Notes under the pieces: model-generated
Seen by the model: the letters and a program-made list of their open reading frames with translations, nothing else
Databases searched by the model: none
Told to the model about the DNA's origin: nothing
Assembly (NCBI RefSeq): GCF_016862995.1
Contig: NZ_BOOA01000033.1
Span: 29,128-93,127, forward strand
DNA length: 64,000 nt
Origin: Acrocarpospora phusangensis
Lineage (GTDB): Bacteria > Actinomycetota > Actinomycetes > Streptosporangiales > Streptosporangiaceae
Direction of reading: 5' to 3'
Part shown: positions 17,940 through 25,895 of the stretch, one piece after another
Position numbering within the stretch: the stretch's first letter is position 1
How the letters are laid out: each line of letters starts with the position of its first letter
Position numbers and translations under genes: made by a program

Positions 17940-18779
17940 ATGGGAAAGCACGCGATCCTGGCGCGTCGTAGGCCTTCGGGCGCTGTCACGCATGGATGCC
18001 GGACCCTCGACCGCGTCAGCACGACCCTGCCCGGCCGGGCGAGTGGACCAGCGGGCCCGGCTCCCGCCAGCGGTAAATGGAGCTCGGGACCAATGGACAA
18101 CAACGACTGCGGACTTGAGCGTACGCGACAGATGATGACGGACGCCTCGCACGAGATGCGCACGCCTCTCGCCGGACTCCGCGCCGAACTGGAAGAGGCC
18201 CGGCTGCACCCCGACCACACCGACCTGGCCGAGCTCCTCGAATGCGCCCTGCGCAACGTGGACAGGCTCCAGTCGATCATCACTGATCTGCAGCTGCTGG
18301 CCCGGGTGGGGGCGAGCGCGCCCATGGAACGGGAGACGGTGAACCTGGCCGAGCTGGTCAGGGCCGAACTCTCGCGGCGGTCGGGCCGCGTCCGTACCCG
18401 GATCCGGGTCCGGCGGGAAGCCATCGTCAGCGCCGTCCGTACCGATCTCAACCGGTTGGTGGCCAACCTGCTGGACAACGCGCAGCGGCACGCCCGGTAC
18501 GGGGTCCGCGTCCTGGGCCGCCGCGACGGCGACACCGTCGAACTCGTGGTCGCCGACGACGGCCCGGGAGTCGCCGAAGCCGACCGCGAGCGAATCTTCG
18601 ACCGTTTCGTACGGCTGGACGCCGCCCGGGACCGCCGCAGCGGCGGAGTCGGCCTCGGCCTGGCGATCGCCCGCGACATCGCCCTGGCGCACCGGGGGAC
18701 GCTCCAGGTCGAAGGCTCGCCCCTGGGCGGCGCCCGCTTCGTCCTGCGGCTACCGGCGGCGGAGAGGACCTTGCTGTGA
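17940..18779 (+). CDS. Orphan histidine kinase core lacking membrane sensor
   Basis: 279 residues. A HisKA segment with His71 ([17 protein letters not shown]) and a complete HATPase domain ([41 protein letters not shown]) are intact. The first ~60 residues are low-complexity, Gly/Ala/Arg-rich and contain no transmembrane helix, HAMP or sensor, which EnvZ/PhoR-type kinases with this core normally have. No response regulator is adjacent. ATG 17940 has GGAAAGGAC upstream; ATG 18093 is an alternative. Its stop overlaps the next gene (GTGA). It looks like the C-terminal half of a kinase captured between an ECF41 promoter and its target gene. Confidence 0.75.
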   Translation: MGKHAILARRRPSGAVTHGCRTLDRVSTTLPGRASGPAGPAPASGKWSSGPMDNNDCGLERTRQMMTDASHEMRTPLAGLRAELEEARLHPDHTDLAELLECALRNVDRLQSIITDLQLLARVGASAPMERETVNLAELVRAELSRRSGRVRTRIRVRREAIVSAVRTDLNRLVANLLDNAQRHARYGVRVLGRRDGDTVELVVADDGPGVAEADRERIFDRFVRLDAARDRRSGGVGLGLAIARDIALAHRGTLQVEGSPLGGARFVLRLPAAERTLL

Positions 18780-19546
18780 AGATCGTCGTGATCGGCGGGA
18801 CCGGTCTGATCGGGTCGAAAGTGGTGGCCATCCTCCGTGAGCACGGGCGTCAGGCGGTGGCGGCCTCGCCGAGCACCGGCGTCGACGCCCTGACCGGCGA
18901 AGGACTCGCCGAGGCGCTGGCCGGTGCGTACGTGGTGGTCGACGTCTCGAAGCCGCCGAGCTTCGACCACGCCAGCGCACGGGCTTTCTTCGAGACCTCG
19001 ACCCGCAACCTCCTCGCCGCGGAGGAGCAAGCGGGTGTGACCCTCCATGTCGCGTTGTCGATCGTGGGGACCGGGCGCTGGCCCGAGAACGGGTGGTACC
19101 AGGCGAAAGCCGCCCAGGAGCGGTTGATCGAGCAGTCGTCGATGCCGTATTCGATCGTCCAGGCGACGCAGTTCTACGAGTTCGTCCCGGAGATCGCCGC
19201 CGCGGCGACATACGACGACACGGTCCGGATGCCGCCCGTGTTCTTCCAGCCCATCGCGGGCGACGAGGTCGCCGAACTGGTCGGCAACGTCGCGATGGGC
19301 TCACCGTTGAACACGAAGGTGGAGATCGCCGGACCCGAACTGTTCCGGATGGATGAGTTCTTCCGTGACGCCCTGGCTCCGCGCGAGGTGATCACGGACC
19401 CGCACGGGCGTTACTTCGGCGCCGAACCAGGCGAGGAGACCCTGGTCCCGGGCGTGGGCGCGATCTTCGGCATGATCCGGTACCGCGACTGGGCCGGTGA
19501 CCGGTCCGCGCGGAGCACGACAGGTGGCTTCTACTCGGGGGCGTAG
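18776..19546 (+). CDS. NAD(P)-binding SDR/NmrA-like oxidoreductase (probable ECF41 target)
   Basis: 256 residues with a Rossmann start [14 protein letters not shown] (GxxGxxG), VDVSKPPSF at the end of the fourth strand, and an NmrA-like layout without the Tyr-x-x-x-Lys pair of classic SDRs ([11 protein letters not shown] offers YQAK at the right place). ECF41 sigma factors usually sit beside carboxymuconolactone decarboxylase, oxidoreductase or epimerase genes; this is the epimerase/oxidoreductase version. GTG start overlaps the kinase stop, so it is co-translated. Its 3' end overlaps the convergent SRPBCC gene by 16 bp. The substrate is unknown; a redox or electrophile stress role is an inference. 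Confidence 0.88.
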   Translation: MKIVVIGGTGLIGSKVVAILREHGRQAVAASPSTGVDALTGEGLAEALAGAYVVVDVSKPPSFDHASARAFFETSTRNLLAAEEQAGVTLHVALSIVGTGRWPENGWYQAKAAQERLIEQSSMPYSIVQATQFYEFVPEIAAAATYDDTVRMPPVFFQPIAGDEVAELVGNVAMGSPLNTKVEIAGPELFRMDEFFRDALAPREVITDPHGRYFGAEPGEETLVPGVGAIFGMIRYRDWAGDRSARSTTGGFYSGA

Positions 19547-20142
19547 AAGGCGGTGGTGTTGATCACGGCGGCGGTGACCTGGTCCTGGGGAGCTCCGGCG
19601 GCCAGGTGGGCGTCGCCCCAGGCGCGGCTGCTGGCCGTGATCACCCGCCTGCCCTCGTCGGTCTGGTGGAAGGTGGCCTCGTCGGGGATCGCGCCGTCGC
19701 CGGACAGGAGGTACAGGCTCAGACCGAGCAGGGAGAGGTCCCAGCCGACGCCGGTGGCGCCGGGGCCGTACTGCGACCACATCTCGGGGGGCACGTCGGC
19801 GGTGTGCCGGAGCTCGAAGAGGGTGGCGTCGCCGTCGGCGGTGAGGCGAACCTCGACCTCGGAGAAGCCGGGGTTGTCGCCGAAGAGCCAGGTGAGCCGA
19901 AGCAGCTTCGGAGGTTCGCAGCGCAGGATCTCGCCGCCCGCGTTGCCTTCCAGCTGGTACGTCCCGCCGACCCGGAAATCACCCGTGACCGGGAGGAACC
20001 AGCGGCGCAGCCGATCGGGGTCGGTGCAGGCGGCCCAGACGTCCTCGACGCCGGCGTCGTACGTCCGCCGGACCAGTACGGACTTGCGCGTTCCGTCGGC
20101 CACCTCGCGGTGGGCTCGCGTGATCTCGTCGACAATGTCCAT
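19531..20142 (-). CDS. SRPBCC/AHSA1-family protein
   Basis: 203 residues. Begins with the family's RRTYDAGVEDVWAACTDPDRL and continues RWFLPVTGDFRVGGTYQ, GEILRCEPPKLLRLTW and FELRHTADVP, i.e. an AHSA1-type START fold that binds hydrophobic ligands. The ATG overlaps the stop codon of the ArsR gene by one base (TGATG). ArsR-SRPBCC pairs are common in actinobacteria; the regulator controls the pair and the SRPBCC protein's ligand is generally unknown. Confidence 0.92.
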   Translation of the reverse strand: MDIVDEITRAHREVADGTRKSVLVRRTYDAGVEDVWAACTDPDRLRRWFLPVTGDFRVGGTYQLEGNAGGEILRCEPPKLLRLTWLFGDNPGFSEVEVRLTADGDATLFELRHTADVPPEMWSQYGPGATGVGWDLSLLGLSLYLLSGDGAIPDEATFHQTDEGRRVITASSRAWGDAHLAAGAPQDQVTAAVINTTAFYAPE

Positions 20143-20522
20143 CAGGTGTCCTTCGTGTCCTCTGTGTCGTCTGTGTCGTCGTTCGTCTCGTCGTTGCGGC
20201 GGCGTTCGCGTTTGCCGCGCGCCAGTTCCGTGGCCAGGGCGTCCAGGCGCTGTTCCCAGAAGCCGCGGAAACGCTCCAGCCAGAGATCGACTTCCTGGAG
20301 GGGGGCGGGTTCCACGGCGTAGAGGCGCCGGGTGCCCTCGGCGCGGACCCGGGCGAAGCCGTTGTCGCGCAGGACTCGGAGGTGCTGGGAGACGGCGGGC
20401 TGGGAGATTCCGAACTCGCGCTGGATGACGGCGGTGACCTCGCCTGAGCTCAGTTCGCCGGTGGCCAGGAGTTCCAGGATCCGGCGGCGGACCGGATCGC
20501 CTAGGACGTCGAACGCGTGCAC
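20142..20522 (-). CDS. ArsR-family helix-turn-helix repressor
   Basis: 126 residues starting VHAFDVLGDPVRRRILELL. Winged helix-turn-helix with the recognition helix ISQPAVSQHLRVLRDNGFAR and wing RAEGTRRLYAVEPAPL; no metal-binding CxC motif, so it belongs to the non-metal ArsR group paired with SRPBCC proteins. The GTG start lies 6 nt after a -10 hexamer, so the mRNA is probably leaderless. A highly acidic Asp/Thr-rich tail (NDETNDDTDDTED) ends the protein. Confidence 0.93.
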   Translation of the reverse strand: MHAFDVLGDPVRRRILELLATGELSSGEVTAVIQREFGISQPAVSQHLRVLRDNGFARVRAEGTRRLYAVEPAPLQEVDLWLERFRGFWEQRLDALATELARGKRERRRNDETNDDTDDTEDTKDT

Positions 20523-20528
20523 GAACCG

Positions 20529-20558
20529 AATGTATTAGTGGATGCTTATATAAGTCAA
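20529..20558 (-). promoter_or_regulatory. Promoter of ArsR-SRPBCC operon with palindromic operator
   Basis: TTGACT (-35, 20558-20553), 18-nt spacer, TACATT (-10, 20534-20529), 6 nt, GTG start. The spacer contains the 10-bp palindrome CTTATATAAG (20545-20554), well placed for autorepression by ArsR. Confidence 0.65.
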
Positions 20559-20561
20559 GAG

Positions 20562-21398
20562 TCAGCGAAGGAGGAAGGGGGTTGCTGGGCGGCCTGGGAT
20601 TACTCCGTCGACGGCGAAGACCGCGCCCGCTGGAGCGCCCGAGGTTAGGCCGTATGCGGCGGAGGTGATGAAGAGGCGTCCGTCGGCGAGGCAGACGCTG
20701 GTCGGTTGGGGCGTGGGCAGGCTCACGACCCGGTCGATTCGACCGTCGGGCGCGTAGCGGCGCACCTCGGAACCGCCCCAGATCGCGACCCAGAGATGGC
20801 CTTCCTCGTCCACAGTCATGCCATCGGGCGAACCATCCTCAATCAACGCGAAAACCTCGGGCTCCCCAAGATCGCCACTGACGGGATCAACCTCATGCCG
20901 ATCGATCCGGCCTGCGGCGCTGTCGGCGAGATACATGGTCTTCCCGTCCGCTGTGAACGCGGGTCCGTTGGGGATCGCCATCCCCGTTCGTACGGTTGTC
21001 ACGGTCAGATCCGGGTCCACCCGATAAAGCACTCCACCGCCAGGAGCCGCGTCGTACGCCATACCGCCCGCCCAGAACCGCCCCGCCGGATCGCAGACCC
21101 CATCATTCATCCGAGAGGTGCCGGGCAGCGGACGTTCGATCCACTCCAAATGACCGGTCGTCTGGTCCAGGAGCGCGAACCCCTGCCCGGCTGCGGCCAG
21201 CCACGTACCGGGCCGCCCCTCGACCGGAGCCACCGCCCCAAGCGGCACATCCACTCGGACAAGCTCCTCAGCCGGACCCGGCCGGTCGATCGAGGCAGCG
21301 AGCAACTTCCCGGCAAGAATATCCACGAAGATCAGCCGACCGTCGACCCATCGCGCGCCTTCGCCCAACTCGCAGTCGGTCGGACACCAGACATTCAT
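20562..21398 (-). CDS. SMP-30/gluconolactonase family sugar lactonase
   Basis: 278 residues of the six-bladed propeller family. Metal-ligand features are visible: Glu in CELGEGARWVDG, Asn-Asp in SRMNDGVCDPAGRFWAGGM, Asn in AIPNGPAFTADGKTMYLADS, and Asp in DGSPDGMTVDEEGHLWVA. It hydrolyses aldonolactones. Last gene of a leftward set containing an SDR dehydrogenase and galactonate dehydratase, so the natural substrate is probably galactono-lactone. ATG 21398 has GAGGAG upstream, 14 bp after the kinase stop. Confidence 0.92.
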   Translation of the reverse strand: MNVWCPTDCELGEGARWVDGRLIFVDILAGKLLAASIDRPGPAEELVRVDVPLGAVAPVEGRPGTWLAAAGQGFALLDQTTGHLEWIERPLPGTSRMNDGVCDPAGRFWAGGMAYDAAPGGGVLYRVDPDLTVTTVRTGMAIPNGPAFTADGKTMYLADSAAGRIDRHEVDPVSGDLGEPEVFALIEDGSPDGMTVDEEGHLWVAIWGGSEVRRYAPDGRIDRVVSLPTPQPTSVCLADGRLFITSAAYGLTSGAPAGAVFAVDGVIPGRPATPFLLR

Positions 21399-21412
21399 GC
21401 GGTTCTCCTCGT

Positions 21413-22378
21413 TCAGCGCAGGGTTGATCCGGGCAAAGCGTCAAGCAGGCCGAGTTCTGACCGGGAAGGCAGCCCTTCCCAGTCGCCGGAGGACGCGACA
21501 GCGAAGGCCCCCGTGGTGACCGCCCTGTCGAGGCGACCGGTGAGATCCAACTCATCGAGCAGCCCGGAAAGATAACCCGCTACGAAGGCGTCGCCGGCCC
21601 CGACCACATCGACGACCTGAACACGCCGGGCCGGAACGTCCACAACCTGATCGGCAGTGTGGCCGCTGGCTCCATCCCCGCCGCGCTTGATGATCACTTC
21701 GCTCACACCGGCATCCAGCAACGCAGCCACCCGGTCCCGTTCCGTCGTCGCGGCTCCAGGAGCGACCAGCTCAAGCTCATCATCGGACGCGATGACAACC
21801 GACAACGACGACACCAACGGACGCAGCGTCTCGGCCGCCTGCTCACGCCCCCAAAGCCGGGCACGGTAATTGACATCCAGACATGTCAGTACGCCAGACG
21901 CAGCAGCCTCCCGCACCACCACCCGAACCGCCTCAGCCGGCCCACGCCCGAGCGCCGGCGTGATGCCAGTGACATGCAGCAACTTCGGCAGCGAATCAAG
22001 CGCGGGCAGCACATCATCAGCCACCAGAAACGAAGCCGCCGACCCGGCCCGATGGTAGATCACGCGAGTCAGCTCCCCGACCCGTCGCTCCAGCAAAATA
22101 AGCCCAGTAGGCCCACGCTCATCAACACAAGCATGAGCCACATCAACCCCCTCAGCCCGCAAAGTCCGCAGCACGAGCTCTCCGGGCTCATCACCCCCCA
22201 CAAGCCCCACCCAGCCCACCGAATGCCCCAACCGCGCAAGCCCAATCGCCACATTCGACTCGGCCCCCGCCACCGAAAGCCGCATGGTCCCACCCAGCCG
22301 AATCAGCCCATCCGCCCGCAACGCCGCCATCGTCTCCCCAAACGTGACAACGTCATTCCCGGCCCCGCGCCCACTCAC
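21413..22378 (-). CDS. PfkB-family sugar kinase, probable 2-keto-3-deoxy-galactonate/gluconate kinase
   Basis: 321 residues from GTG 22378 (CGGAGTGG upstream). PfkB signs: VTFGETMAALRA at the N-terminus, SVAGAESNVAIGLARLG, GLVGGDEPG and the catalytic box DVVGAGDAFVAGYLSGLL with Asp as base. It resembles KdgK. An in-frame GTG at 22564 would add 62 residues made of diverged tandem-repeat DNA, which I exclude. Beside galactonate dehydratase and a KDPG-type aldolase it should phosphorylate 2-keto-3-deoxy-galactonate; E. coli uses the unrelated DgoK for that, so this is an inference from context. Confidence 0.88.
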   Translation of the reverse strand: MSGRGAGNDVVTFGETMAALRADGLIRLGGTMRLSVAGAESNVAIGLARLGHSVGWVGLVGGDEPGELVLRTLRAEGVDVAHACVDERGPTGLILLERRVGELTRVIYHRAGSAASFLVADDVLPALDSLPKLLHVTGITPALGRGPAEAVRVVVREAAASGVLTCLDVNYRARLWGREQAAETLRPLVSSLSVVIASDDELELVAPGAATTERDRVAALLDAGVSEVIIKRGGDGASGHTADQVVDVPARRVQVVDVVGAGDAFVAGYLSGLLDELDLTGRLDRAVTTGAFAVASSGDWEGLPSRSELGLLDALPGSTLR

Positions 22379-22560
22379 AACGCCACTCCGAAGCCGCGAA
22401 TCGGTTTGCCCAGCGGCATCCCCGGAGCTCCCCAGGCTCACCGAGCCGTCCAGAATAAGCGAATCCGCGCCCGCAGCAGCATCCCGAGCACTGCGCTGAC
22501 CGACACCGCTCCGGGGTCGCGGATCCACTTCCGCAAGGTCATCCCCGGCGCTCCCCGGGC
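22379..22560. repeat. Three diverged ~60-bp tandem repeats between aldolase and kinase genes
   Basis: Read on the minus strand, three units carry GGGATG about 60 and 63 bp apart (A of ATG at 22542, 22482, 22419), each followed by a CTGCGG- and GGATTCGC-like block. The same blocks occur once in the 3' end of the aldolase gene (GGGGATGCCGCTGCGG, GCGCGGATTCGCGACTTTC), so the array looks like repeated duplication of that gene's tail followed by divergence. Confidence 0.65.
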
Positions 22561-23208
22561 TCACAGTGCCGCCCGAAAGTCGCGAATCCGCGCTCGCAGC
22601 TCCGCGATGCTGCCCCCCGCAGCGGCATCCCCGACCAGCGGCGACCCCACGCCCACGGCGACCGCACCCGCCCCCAGATAGTCGACAGCCTCGGCCACCC
22701 CGACCCCACCAACCGGGACGAAAGGCACGTCAGGAAACGGATCCCGCAGCGCACGCAGATGACGCACACCCCCTAGCGACGCGGGGAACAACTTGATCGC
22801 CGTAGCCCCAGCATCAAGCGCGCCCACCACCTCAGTCGGAGTAAGCGCCCCCGCCAGTACGGGCAGCCCCAACTCCCGCCCCACCGCAACCGCCGCACTC
22901 ACCGCAGGCGTAACCAGGAAGGACGCCCCCGCCTCCGCAGCCGCCCGAGCATCGTCCCCGCTGACAACCGTCCCCGCACCGAGATTGGCCCCATCCCCCA
23001 AAACCGCCCGCGCCTCACGAATCACACTCAGCGCTCCACCCGTAACCAAGGAGACTTCAACCAACTCCACCCCTTCCTCAACCAGGGCAAGAACTGTACG
23101 AAGCGCCGCATCAGCATCCGGCCCCCGCACAATGGCCAGCAGCCGATGAGCAGCCAGCACACCAAGGAACCCCTCGGCCCGCACAACAGATGTGTCCCGC
23201 TCAACCAT
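22561..23208 (-). CDS. KDPG/KDPGal-type aldolase
   Basis: 215 residues. Class I aldolase fold: LLAIVRGPDADAAL, EGVELVEVSLVTGGAL, GAGTVVSGDDARAAAEAGA, the Schiff-base lysine in ATAIKLFPASLGG, and VPVGGVGVAEAVDYLGAGA. It cleaves 2-keto-3-deoxy-6-phospho-gluconate or -galactonate into pyruvate and glyceraldehyde 3-phosphate. ATG 23208 is preferred (GGAGG 5-6 nt upstream) over ATG 23220. Its wobble bases are richer in G and T than in neighbouring genes. It is preceded by a 720-bp repeat-filled gap and followed by a 60-bp repeat array, both unusual for this compact gene set. Confidence 0.92.
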   Translation of the reverse strand: MVERDTSVVRAEGFLGVLAAHRLLAIVRGPDADAALRTVLALVEEGVELVEVSLVTGGALSVIREARAVLGDGANLGAGTVVSGDDARAAAEAGASFLVTPAVSAAVAVGRELGLPVLAGALTPTEVVGALDAGATAIKLFPASLGGVRHLRALRDPFPDVPFVPVGGVGVAEAVDYLGAGAVAVGVGSPLVGDAAAGGSIAELRARIRDFRAAL

Positions 23209-23928
23209 CAACGCCTCCATCCCACAGCCGAGACGCTCACAACGCCCTCAGCACACACAGCGAACAAGTCCCGCCCGATCATCACCGCATCCGCTCCTCA
23301 ATCGACGAACCGTAGAATCCTCAACCTGCACAACGAGCGGCGCTCCACCGACCGGGCATAGCGCAGTCGGCACGCCAGCCCCGGCTCTTCAACGACACCG
23401 CGAACGACACCGCGAGTGCATCCGCCTGGCCATCGACACACCGCCCCACAATCCACGCGCCGGAAGATCCTCGGCTCACGGCAAGCAGGACCGATCGCCG
23501 AAGCATCCGTTCCACGAGCGATTCGCCAGCAGCCCCGCGGTCGAACCGCACCGCGTGCCAATTCCGCCTGACTATCAACAATTCCGTCCCAGCCGACGAG
23601 CCCGAAGGTCTTCGACCCGAGGCAAGTCAAGCCCGACCGCCGAAGCATCCGTTCCACGAGCGGTCCGCCAGCAGCCCCGCGGTCGAACCGCACCGCGTGC
23701 CAATTCCGCCTGACTATCAACAATTCCGTCCCAGCCGACGAGCCCGAGAGTCTTCGACCCGAGGCAAGTCAAGCCCGACCGCCGAAGCATCCGCGCCGCA
23801 ACTGACACGCCAGACGCCCAACCCTCCGACTGCCGCCACCAGCACATCCCGCCAAGCCATCAATACGTCCGCAGTCCGCGTGCCGAGAGCCGAGGGCCGT
23901 CGCGGGGCCAACATGTTGCGCTGGCTCA
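23209..23928. repeat. Non-coding region with 142-bp tandem repeats
   Basis: The only long gene-free stretch of the catabolic gene set. Two nearly identical direct copies lie at 23497-23638 and 23639-23780 (period 142), with a third beginning at 23781 (GCCGAAGCATCCG) that soon diverges. Weaker copies can be followed on both sides (around 23280, 23410 and 23930), each marked by GCATCCG. On the minus strand each unit contains GGAACGGATGC, resembling the start region of the aldolase gene and the end of the mutarotase gene. The period is not a multiple of 3 and no frame is conserved, so I do not call a protein. Confidence 0.8.
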
Positions 23929-24756
23929 TCAACGCATCCGTTCCGCGGCCACTACGAGTCGCCAGGTCAGCTCTCCGGACGAGGGAATGACTGCCGCCTC
24001 ATCGGGTCCGGCCTCAGCCAGGTTGAATACCGCACCGAGCATGGGTTCCACGCCGACGCTGCGATACGGCGCTTTTTCGGGAAATCCGCCGAGATTTCGC
24101 CATAAAGCGGTGCCGATGGGGACGTCCGGTGGTGCTTCTAGACGTAGGTCTAGGGCGTCGGTCTGGTCTTCCACGCGCACGGCACCGCATCCCAGCACGG
24201 CACCCACGGCCGTGCCGTCGTCGGGTCCGAAGCGATCGAGTTCCAAGCCGAACGGGGCAGGCCAGTACCCGTCCAGGTATGGGGCCCCGTCTGGCCAGGC
24301 GGGCCCGAGCAGGGGCGCGGCCTCGGGGAAGATTCTTACCGGTGTTCCGTAGGGGGCGATGAGCCGCGCCTTTTCGCCGAGGTCGAGTAGTGCGTGACCG
24401 GCCCACAGGAACCTGAATCCCGGGTCGGCGGAGAGCCGGTAGGTCGCGACGATGGCACCGGCTTCGTTGCTGATTGTGCGGACCAGGTCGAAGTTGTCGC
24501 AGCTGACCATGCTTTGGGCCGGATAACCCGTCCAGGGTCGACTCCAGGCGTCCCCGTGATCAGGCAGCCCGCGAACGGTGGGCACGCACTCTTCGAGGCC
24601 CCCCACATCGACGAACTCCGACCCGGGAACAACCTCGAATCGCGCGGGATCAGGCCGGGACCACAGCCATTCGCGGCCGCCTCCGGACAGTGACGTCCAC
24701 CGGCCGCCCCGGGCGAGGTCGAAACTCGCCGTCAAAGGAACGCGTCTTGTCACCAC
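23929..24756 (-). CDS. Aldose 1-epimerase-like (galactose mutarotase fold) protein
   Basis: 275 residues from GTG 24756, which follows GGAG by 7 nt; a second GTG at 24753 overlaps the dehydratase stop as GTGA. Beta-rich sequence with GGGREWLWSRPDP, GGLEECVPTV, LPDHGDAWSRPW, FLWAGHALLDLG and WRNLGGFPEKAPYRSVGVEP; the His in DHGD and the His in AGHALL suit the mutarotase active site. Probably interconverts anomers of galactose or a related sugar for the dehydrogenase. Function assigned by fold pattern and context, not by close family recognition. The last codons contain the GGATGCG motif shared with the downstream repeat array. Confidence 0.75.
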   Translation of the reverse strand: MVTRRVPLTASFDLARGGRWTSLSGGGREWLWSRPDPARFEVVPGSEFVDVGGLEECVPTVRGLPDHGDAWSRPWTGYPAQSMVSCDNFDLVRTISNEAGAIVATYRLSADPGFRFLWAGHALLDLGEKARLIAPYGTPVRIFPEAAPLLGPAWPDGAPYLDGYWPAPFGLELDRFGPDDGTAVGAVLGCGAVRVEDQTDALDLRLEAPPDVPIGTALWRNLGGFPEKAPYRSVGVEPMLGAVFNLAEAGPDEAAVIPSSGELTWRLVVAAERMR

Positions 24757-25895
24757 TCGGCCACTCCGCCGTCCGTATGCCGCCAGATCGGGTTGCGCCA
24801 CGTATGGCCGACCTGGTCCGCACGTCGTACCGCGCCTTCGTCGATCTCCACGCCGAGTCCGGGGGCTTCCGGACGCGCGACGTACCCGTCTGTGAAGTGG
24901 AAGACGGCGGGGTCGGCGACGTAGTCGAGGAGGTCGGCGCCGTCGTTGTAGTGGAGGCCGATGGATTGTTCCTGGATGAGGAAGTTGGGGGTGGCGAAGC
25001 CGACCTGGAGGCTGGCCGCGAGGGCGAGCGGGCCGAGCGGGCAGTGCGGAGCGAGTTTGGCGTCCCAGACTTCGGCGAGGGCGGCGATCCGGCGGGTTTC
25101 GGAGATGCCGCCCGCGTGGGAGAGGTCCGGCTGTACGACGGCCACGCCGGCTTCGAGGGCGGCGCGGAAGTCCCACCGTGAGTAGAGGCGTTCGCCGGTC
25201 GCGACGGGGACGCTGCTGGCGGCCACCACGCCGGGCAGCAGGTGCGGCCGGTCGGGCAGTACCGGCTCTTCGGCGAACATCGGGTGGTATTCGGCGATGA
25301 GCGGCAGGATGCGCCGGGCGTCCGCCGCGCCGGCCCGGCCGTGGAAGTCCACCGCCACGTCGCGGGCCGGCCCGAGGATCTCCCTGGCCAGCGCGACCCG
25401 CTCGACCACGCCCGCGATGTCGGCAGGACCGGCGAGTGCGGGCAAGCGGCCGGAGGCGTTCATTTTGACGGCGGTGAACCCGGCTTCCACCCGGGCGGCG
25501 ATGCCCTCGGCGAGTTCGGACGGTTCGTCGCCGCCCACCCAGGAGTAGACGCGGATGCGGTCGCGGACAGGGCCACCCAGCAGCGCGTACACGGGAACGC
25601 CGTAGGTTTTGCCTGCGATGTCCCAGAGCGCCTGGTCGAGGCCCGCCAGGGCGCTGGAGAGCACCGGGCCGCCCCGGTAGAACCCGCCGTTGGCCATGAC
25701 CTGCCAGTGGTCCTCGATCCGCAGCGGATCCCGGCCGATCAGGTACTCCGACAGCACCTCCACGGCGGCCCGGACGACCTCGGCACGCCCTTCCACGACC
25801 GGTTCGCCCCAGCCGACCACACCGTCGTCGGTCTCCACACGGCAGAACAGCCAACGCGGCGGCACAAGAAACGTCTCAATCCTGGTGATCTTCAC
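24750..25895 (-). CDS. dgoD: D-galactonate dehydratase (enolase superfamily, mandelate racemase subgroup)
   Basis: 381 residues, the length of E. coli DgoD (382), with the same opening MKITRIETFLVPPRWLF and GGFYRGGPVLSSALAGLDQALWD in pieces. Catalytic and metal residues are visible: VAVDFHGR (Asp and the general-acid His), FAEEPV and ATGERLYSR (metal Glu pair), and DLSHAGGI plus LAPHCPLGP (general-base His region). It dehydrates galactonate to 2-keto-3-deoxy-galactonate. GTG start overlaps the SDR stop (GTGA), and its own stop overlaps the mutarotase-like gene, so the three are translationally coupled. Confidence 0.92.
   Translation of the reverse strand: MKITRIETFLVPPRWLFCRVETDDGVVGWGEPVVEGRAEVVRAAVEVLSEYLIGRDPLRIEDHWQVMANGGFYRGGPVLSSALAGLDQALWDIAGKTYGVPVYALLGGPVRDRIRVYSWVGGDEPSELAEGIAARVEAGFTAVKMNASGRLPALAGPADIAGVVERVALAREILGPARDVAVDFHGRAGAADARRILPLIAEYHPMFAEEPVLPDRPHLLPGVVAASSVPVATGERLYSRWDFRAALEAGVAVVQPDLSHAGGISETRRIAALAEVWDAKLAPHCPLGPLALAASLQVGFATPNFLIQEQSIGLHYNDGADLLDYVADPAVFHFTDGYVARPEAPGLGVEIDEGAVRRADQVGHTWRNPIWRHTDGGVAEW

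Noticed and set aside
22379..22564. A 62-residue N-terminal extension of the PfkB kinase starting at GTG 22564
   Set aside because: The stretch consists of diverged copies of the upstream gene's tail, PfkB homology starts after it, and GTG 22378 has a suitable ribosome site and gives a normal family length.
23497..23793. Possible CRISPR-like array in the 142-bp repeats
   Set aside because: The units are contiguous direct repeats with no unique spacers, far longer than CRISPR repeats, and no cas genes are present.
23298..23932. Several short minus-strand open frames starting with ATG inside the 142-bp repeats
   Set aside because: They are the same repeat read in shifting phases (142 is not divisible by 3), with no ribosome sites placed consistently and no conserved product.
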